DNA of 64,000 nt from Marthasterias glacialis (lineage: Eukaryota > Echinodermata > Asteroidea > Forcipulatida > Asteriidae), in NCBI GenBank assembly GCA_911728455.2, contig OU452222.1:23798923-23862922 (forward strand). The letters are read 5' to 3'. The position numbers and the translations under genes were made by a program. Of the stretch, positions 61,701 to 64,000 are shown piece after piece (position 1 is the first letter of the stretch; each line of letters begins with the position of its first letter). The notes below the pieces were generated by a model that was given only the letters and a program-made list of their open reading frames with translations, did not search any database and had not been told where the DNA came from.

Positions 61701-63756
61701 CAACAACAGATAATCACAGTTTGTAAAAATAGTTCACAAATATCCAAAAATTGTTTTGAATTCGTTGGAAACAAACCAACCAATAATGGGATGTATTTTC
61801 TTTCAATAGAAAGTTTGCAAAAATGTTGAATTTGGTCACAACGTCTGTCAACAAAACCTAAACGTTTTGCTACATTTGGCCGTCCATGCCAACCAGCACG
61901 GTTTGTTTATCAACAATGGAAAGGTCTATAGGAATGAACGCTACACTCTGGAGCGCCAGCAGTCTGAAACGGGTGTTAGTCTTCATGCTGCCAGGCTATG
62001 TGATTGTACATTGAAGTTCAATCCGTACATTGAAGTTCAATGAACTTTCACTGCGAAAGTTCACTCACTATTTTTAGATCAGCTCTCGCTCCCTTTCGTC
62101 TAAATACTCACTTTTCAACCTGAGTTTCACAGCACTCTTGAGGATTTTATGCCCAGTTTGGTCTTTAATATGAACTTCACGAATTATGGTTTAAAACAGT
62201 TTTGACCGTTTATTCAGTTTGATAGAAGTAAACGATTGGTAAAATGTGGTATCAGACTAAAAGGCTTCGCCATGTTGTATACTGTAAAATCGTCCCATAA
62301 TTCCTTGCACGATTACAATGTTAATAATATACAAATAATAATAATCATAGAAATACATGCAAAATAGGCAGGTTTCATGCATGCAGACACGCACAGGTCG
62401 CATGCATATCAATCAATAAATTAAAATAGGAACAAACGTCAGGCGATCTTGAAAACTACATGACTTCATGTTTTGTGATCAAGAATGATTGTTTGGTCAA
62501 GTTTAGGCGATGTAAAAAAACAAACAAACAAACAAAAACCTGTGTGGTTTACTGGGCCTCTAACACCGTAATAAATTCAACTCCAAACTCTCGACACTGA
62601 TTAAAGTGGTAGGATGATACCATGTAAAGCATTAACAGTCTGTACTTCTCCGGGCCTAGTCCAGGGTACTGATCAAGGAAAACGTTGCTGTATTTTGGTA
62701 TGTCGTAGTCTCGTGAATTACAATAAAAAAATCTGGATGTGCTCTCTTATTGTACAAGAGTAAAACACCACTCTTGTTGTCCGCCATACCACTTTTGCAA
62801 GGAGCCATAATTTTTTATGGCGGACACCTCTTTTAGAGTGGAAAACACCTGCTTTCCCTAGATTCAGAGTGAAATTCACTCCACCTTCACTCAAAAATGG
62901 TGGTGAAGAGTGAATTTCACTCTCAAAAGAGCCAAACTGACACCACTCTTGCAAGTGAGAGAAACTTTCACTCTTTTACATTTAGAGAGTAACCGCATGG
63001 TGAGCCTGTACAACCGACTTACCCAAAAACCCGTCCGTACTTCTTTTTATACTCCAAAAATCTGCATCCGAAACCCTGACGGTATGATAACACAAAGGGG
63101 ACATACTTAAATATCAATGGCAACGAAGAGGTTTAGAACACCAGCTCAACGTTGGTAAGAAGATAAAAAACAAAAAGTTCACAGATTTACTTATACCTTA
63201 CATGGTATAAACATAATGATGGCAGAAAACTTCCCTTGAAATATTTCAGCCTGAAGTGTTATCGTTTATAAATAATAAATTCAATAAGATCCAAAATTAG
63301 AATTCGACACAGTGAGACAAACACTCTGCCTCTAGGAATTCGTACAAAAATGTTGAATGCTGAAAATCAAGTTTCAGGGAAAGCGAACGTATGTAAAGAG
63401 GGGGTTGATTATTGTTTAGTCGGTCATCTGGAAATGGAGTCAGATTATTTTCCAGAACAAAATTGTAGCACGCGGTGCCAGTTTGCAAGAGAACATAATG
63501 ACGGACCAGAGGAATGTGAGCGCAGGTGTCATATAGATAACTCCCCCACACCCCACCCCCACCGTCCCCCGCATGACAGTCCGGCCAATCAGAATATCCG
63601 GACACCCTTCATTTTCCAGTAGGAACGTCTATACCCGCTGCAGAGACCTTGATTGTACTTACTTTTCGTATCTGATGCAGGCTGCCTATAACTGGTAGGT
63701 AGGACCCAGCCCGTATGCCACGACGCTGGAAATACTGATGACACCACCAATCGTAT
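46734..63756 (-). CDS. Cytochrome P450, CYP3-like, tandem paralogue (copy 2), exon 1 outside window
   Basis: The exons (2-13) on the - strand are 63756-63663, 63075-63023, 60973-60877, 59998-59885, 57911-57823, 51642-51494, 49896-49754, 49167-49048, 48871-48651, 48509-48372, 47720-47558 and 46811-46734. They sum to 1459 bases. With a 77-base exon 1 like copy 1 the protein would be about 511 residues. All phases match copy 1. Motifs are intact: AGYETT, ExxR as EALR, PERF, FGFGPRNCIG. Exon 10 differs from copy 1 at 6 of 73 full codons and exon 12 at 3 of 55. Exon 5 is one codon shorter and exon 9 four codons shorter. The last exon (IPLNLSETPF to AFARK) is short and in its own frame. Same ER monooxygenase role by family; substrate unknown. 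Confidence 0.92.
47254..47545. mobile_element. TATAGACCTTTC repeat, one end clear
   Basis: TATAGACCTTTCTTTTGCAA, CGTCACA and TTTTGCCAACC match the left end of the element at 61619-61930. The right limit is not clear (about 47500-47545, with GTTTGTCAACAAAAC). It lies in P450 copy 2 intron 12. Confidence 0.55.
49440..49625 (-). repeat. tRNA-derived SINE head fragment
   Basis: The - strand reads GTAGTGGCCGAGCGGTTTA (A box), TCCCCGGTCGTCACACTT and CCTTGAGCAAGGCACTGAAC. It lies in P450 copy 2 intron 8, in the gene's orientation. It appears truncated after the head. Confidence 0.6.
50605..51190. mobile_element. Foldback element, GGGAGACTTT arms
   Basis: TATGGGAGACTTTTGAGGAC, ACTAGGTGGCAGCAGACTT and CACTAAATAG at the left are matched inverted by CTATTTAGTGTGGTGCACC, AAGTCTGCTGCCACCAAGTG and AAAGTCTCCCAT at the right. 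About 580 bases, no coding sequence. It lies in P450 copy 2 intron 7. Confidence 0.7.
51897..52481. mobile_element. Inverted-repeat element, arms about 88 bases
   Basis: About 51897-51984 (TATTTGGTTCGCGGTAACAC, TATATCTATTTTGCTATA, TTGTTCTTGTGAGAACTTGTC split by short gaps) returns inverted at about 52392-52480. The interior (about 52060-52200) resembles about 59630-59770, a further dispersed repeat (CTAGGATGT, TGGTCTAGCT, ATGACGTGGCTGTTTTT). A Helitron-like 3' end follows at 52680. Confidence 0.7.
52640..52680 (+). mobile_element. Helitron-like 3' terminus
   Basis: CCGAACACC, hairpin ATTTTTGT (52649-52656) with ACAAAAAT (52662-52669), TCTATGT, CTAG (52677-52680), then T. The spacing equals that at 45242. 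Block 2 begins immediately after it. Confidence 0.65.
54560..55210. repeat. Tandem array 2: about 128-base units with ETS-like palindromes
   Basis: Palindromes centred in 54640-54664, 54769-54793, 54896-54920 and 55025-55049, with a partial one near 55155. Spacing is 129, 127 and 129. The units match array 1. Confidence 0.85.
55329..56248. mobile_element. piggyBac-like non-autonomous element, TTAA target
   Basis: CCCTATCAAGACCGGG and CCCGGTCCTGATAGGG are terminal inverted repeats with one mismatch in 16, flanked by TTAA on both sides (55325-55328, 56249-56252). A related stretch at 54060-54090 (AGGGTAAATGTTTTGATAAA) resembles the unoccupied site. The interior of 920 bases contains ATGGCCGCC blocks but no transposase. 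Confidence 0.82.
57734..57785. repeat. (TTA)n microsatellite at the end of block 2
   Basis: A nearly pure TTA run directly after the Helitron-like CTAG end and about 40 bases from exon 6 of P450 copy 2. Confidence 0.9.
59165..59465 (-). repeat. tRNA-derived SINE, second family
   Basis: The - strand has an A-box-like TGGCCTGGGTGGC, then GTAAAGCGCTCGCCTCTCAC, B box GGTTCGATTCCCGGC, and a body CTCAGGCTGTGCTCCGTGGT. The body differs from the 6275-6715 family. It lies in P450 copy 2 intron 5, in the gene's orientation. Confidence 0.65.
60107..60345 (+). repeat. tRNA-derived SINE, 3'-truncated
   Basis: A box (GTGTCGTGGCCGAGT), B box (GGGTTCGAATCCCGGCC), TGTGTCCTTGAGCAAGACAC and GTGCACGTAAAAGAACCCAG match the 6275-6715 family. 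The alignment ends near CCCCGGTGTTTCTGGTTTGG. Confidence 0.8.
61139..61980. mobile_element. MITE, CTGTTTCAGACTGG family, interrupted copy
   Basis: GGTCGGTTTCAGTCCGGCGC at the left and GGAGCGCCAGCAGTCTGAAA, CGGGTGTTAG at the right. The interior (TTAGGAGCGACTCTAGAG, TAGTCGCTCCTAACAG) matches 28798-29090. A second element (61619-61930) and other sequence lie inside. It lies in P450 copy 2 intron 3. Confidence 0.6.
61619..61930. mobile_element. TATAGACCTTTC element nested in the preceding MITE
   Basis: TATAGACCTTTC and GAAAGGTCTATA are perfect 12-base inverted ends around about 310 bases without a recognisable gene. A relative lies at 47254-47545. Confidence 0.7.
63135..63360. mobile_element. 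MITE, AAAGCCCCAGCTCAACATTGG family, partial copy
   Basis: ACACCAGCTCAACGTTGGTA, then ATGGTATAAACATAATG, GAAATATTTCAGCCTGA, CAGTGAGACAAACACT and GTACAAAAATGTTGAATGC follow the order of the copy at 33711-34082. The far end is missing. It lies in P450 copy 2 intron 2. Confidence 0.65.
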
Positions 63757-64000
63757 CTGCAGTAATATAATAACTATCATTAATTGAAGTCAGGGAAGTG
63801 AACGTCCGAGACCAAGGCAAAAACACACACATATTGTTTTTTTATTTTTATTTATTTTTTTTTTTTTTTATTTTTTTTTTTTTTTATAAATTAGGGTTCT
63901 AACTAAAATCATAAACTAAAATTAACCCCCACTTTTTTTTCTGGAACACGGGCACTAGTCAGGGTACAAACTTTGAATCCTAAAAGGTTAATTTGACATT

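Overview
The window reads as eukaryotic DNA from a metazoan, probably a marine invertebrate deuterostome such as an echinoderm. It is AT-rich, intron-rich and crowded with transposons. The host genes have GT-AG introns. The P450 genes have the 13-exon layout of vertebrate CYP3A genes. There is one vertebrate-type (TTAGGG)n patch, and there are tRNA-derived SINEs and a Mag-like Ty3/Gypsy element. The echinoderm assignment is inference; no sequence here fixes the species.

Layout: (1) 3.8-8.8 kb, + strand: the last exons of a calbindin/calretinin-type EF-hand gene whose 5' part lies to the left of the window. (2) 9-17 kb: no recognisable gene, only repeats and foldbacks, between two converging genes. 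(3) 17.1-32.4 kb, - strand: a complete 13-exon CYP3-like cytochrome P450 gene predicted to encode 516 residues, with all splice phases agreeing. (4) 32.4-46.7 kb: spacer between the two P450 genes, holding a Helitron-like block. A Harbinger-like element sits inside that block, and a young, nearly whole Ty3/Gypsy element sits inside the Harbinger-like one. (5) 46.7-64.0 kb, - strand: a second, tandem, head-to-tail P450 copy, exons 2-13, whose first exon lies beyond the right edge. Its intron 6 holds a second Helitron-like block and a piggyBac-like element.

The two P450 genes arose by tandem duplication. Exon sizes are identical except in exons 5 and 9, every splice phase matches, and intron sequence beside exons still aligns. 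They are microsomal monooxygenases by motif: N-terminal anchor, AGYETT helix I, ExxR, PERF and the Cys heme loop. Substrates cannot be read from the sequence.

The two gene copies and the repeated Helitron-like blocks act as natural controls. They show empty sites for a telomeric-repeat patch, a Harbinger-like insertion and a piggyBac-like insertion. The least expected small signal is a Penelope-type hammerhead ribozyme core at 329-367 on the - strand. The most unusual large signal is a Helitron-like family carrying arrays of palindromic ETS-like sites and paired CRE-like sites.
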